This document shows positions 6,441 to 6,607 of a stretch of DNA of 6,607 bases, piece by piece. Source of the stretch: Lachnospiraceae bacterium UBA7012 (lineage in GTDB: Bacteria; Bacillota; Clostridia; Lachnospirales; Lachnospiraceae); NCBI GenBank assembly GCA_002449595.1, contig DJXE01000067.1, positions 235 through 6,841 on the forward strand, given 5' to 3'. A program made the translations under genes and the position numbers. The notes under the pieces were generated by a model, which worked only from the letters and a program-made list of their open reading frames with translations, made no database searches and was not told the DNA's origin. Within the stretch, counting starts at the first letter, position 1, and every line of letters begins with the position of its first letter.

Positions 6441-6470
6441 AAAAGTCCCGCCGGGGCGGGGTGCGCCCGC
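6441..6470 (-). promoter_or_regulatory. Two mutually exclusive leader hairpins ending in TTTT (attenuator candidate)
   Basis: In the minus-strand leader, GCGGG (6470-6466) can pair with CCCGC (6460-6456) around CGCAC. The same CCCGCC (6460-6455) can instead pair with GGCGGG (6452-6447). This second stem is followed after two bases by TTTT (6444-6441), giving a terminator-like form. The shared arm means only one hairpin can exist at a time. It sits between the predicted promoter and the first SD. The U run is short and the loop tight, so termination would be weak. The arrangement could also arise by chance in GC-rich DNA. Confidence 0.4.
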
Positions 6471-6488
6471 GTCCGGCACTACAGATCC

Positions 6489-6497
6489 ATTATATCA
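6489..6497 (-). promoter_or_regulatory. Extended -10 promoter of the SDR operon
   Basis: The minus strand reads TGATATAAT from 6497 to 6489. This is a perfect TATAAT box with the TGn extension directly in front of it. No good -35 hexamer is found at 16-18 bp spacing, which is common for extended -10 promoters and also for promoters that need an activator. Transcription would start near 6482, giving a leader of about 65 nt before ATG 6416. Confidence 0.7.
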
Positions 6498-6528
6498 GCG
6501 AGGGACGTCCGGCGATACGGGAGGACAG

Positions 6529-6539
6529 GGCAAATTGCC
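6529..6539. promoter_or_regulatory. 11-bp palindrome upstream of the SDR promoter, possible operator
   Basis: GGCAA-A-TTGCC is a perfect inverted repeat, centred about 52 bp upstream of the predicted transcription start of the SDR operon. That position suits an activator that would compensate for the weak -35 region. No known regulator is recognised from the motif. Confidence 0.35.
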
Positions 6540-6566
6540 GAATTACGAGGTGCGGCGGCCGCAAGA

Positions 6567-6603
6567 TTTCATGGATTCTTCATGATTTATCCTGTTTCAT
6601 GGA
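6567..6603 (+). repeat. Two TTTCATGGA direct repeats with a related copy between them
   Basis: TTTCATGGA occurs at 6567-6575 and 6595-6603, 28 bp apart. TTCATGA at 6579-6585 lies between them, so TTCATG starts at 6568, 6579 and 6596. The cluster is in AT-richer DNA upstream of the SDR promoter. It may be a set of binding sites for that operon or for a gene beyond the right edge. The remaining leader and upstream bases, 6417-6607, show no supportable gene. Confidence 0.3.
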
Positions 6604-6607
6604 AGGG

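Noticed and set aside
1917..6443. Shared 10-mer GATCATGAAA before dgt (1917-1926) and in the SDR leader (6434-6443)
   Set aside because: A match of ten bases between two places in a window this size is expected several times by chance, and the positions relative to the genes differ.
6416..6479. Longer SDR form starting at GTG 6479
   Set aside because: The extra 21 residues come from the GC-rich hairpin leader, are not SDR-like, and lack an SD, whereas ATG 6416 has a near-perfect SD.
6551..6563. 13-bp palindrome TGCGGC-G-GCCGCA as an operator
   Set aside because: It is all but one GC-type repeat units in GC-rich DNA, contains a common restriction-like core, and sits farther from the promoter than the GGCAAATTGCC element. 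I could not separate it from chance.
6532..6600. Tiny minus-strand ORFs beginning at the repeated ATGAA sites, as leader peptides
   Set aside because: They are 4-9 codons long, lie upstream of the predicted promoter rather than in the leader, and have no convincing SD.

Overview
The window is GC-rich bacterial chromosome with ordinary, tightly packed housekeeping genes and one less familiar gene pair at the right end. Several traits point to a high-GC member of the Bacillota, probably Clostridia or Lachnospiraceae-like. These are the style of the AsnS, GuaA and dGTPase sequences, a CwlO/PcsB-type secreted hydrolase, and AGGAG-type Shine-Dalgarno sites. The taxonomic guess rests on remembered family resemblance, not on a search. 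I saw no RNA gene, insertion sequence, CRISPR array or attachment site.

Left and centre (1-5012), all on the + strand: the 3' end of asnS (asparaginyl-tRNA synthetase); a 171-nt gap with a possible promoter; a secreted coiled-coil / poly-serine / NlpC-P60 peptidoglycan hydrolase; an HD-domain dGTP triphosphohydrolase (dgt); and a complete GMP synthetase (guaA). The last three genes are separated by only 61-62 nt with no convincing terminator, so they may be co-transcribed. dgt and guaA both act on guanine nucleotide pools: GuaA makes GMP, and Dgt removes dGTP. The hydrolase joins them probably only through growth-linked expression.

Right (5013-6607): a short convergent junction, then two minus-strand genes with 12 nt between them and an SD that overlaps the upstream stop codon. 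The promoter-proximal gene (start 6416) is a short-chain dehydrogenase/reductase (SDR) with the usual motifs. The distal gene (start 5714) is a recognisable paralogue that has lost the glycine-rich cofactor motif, the NAG motif, an internal block of about 30 residues, and the catalytic Tyr-Lys pair. It looks like a pseudoenzyme partner. Their leader carries a TGn-extended perfect TATAAT box, an 11-bp palindrome upstream of it, and two mutually exclusive GC hairpins ending in TTTT just before the first SD. This is a plausible regulated or attenuated transcript.

The most interesting candidate is the active-SDR plus dead-SDR operon and its leader. Everything else is conventional. The only non-coding stretches of note are 243-413 and 6417-6607, both described below.
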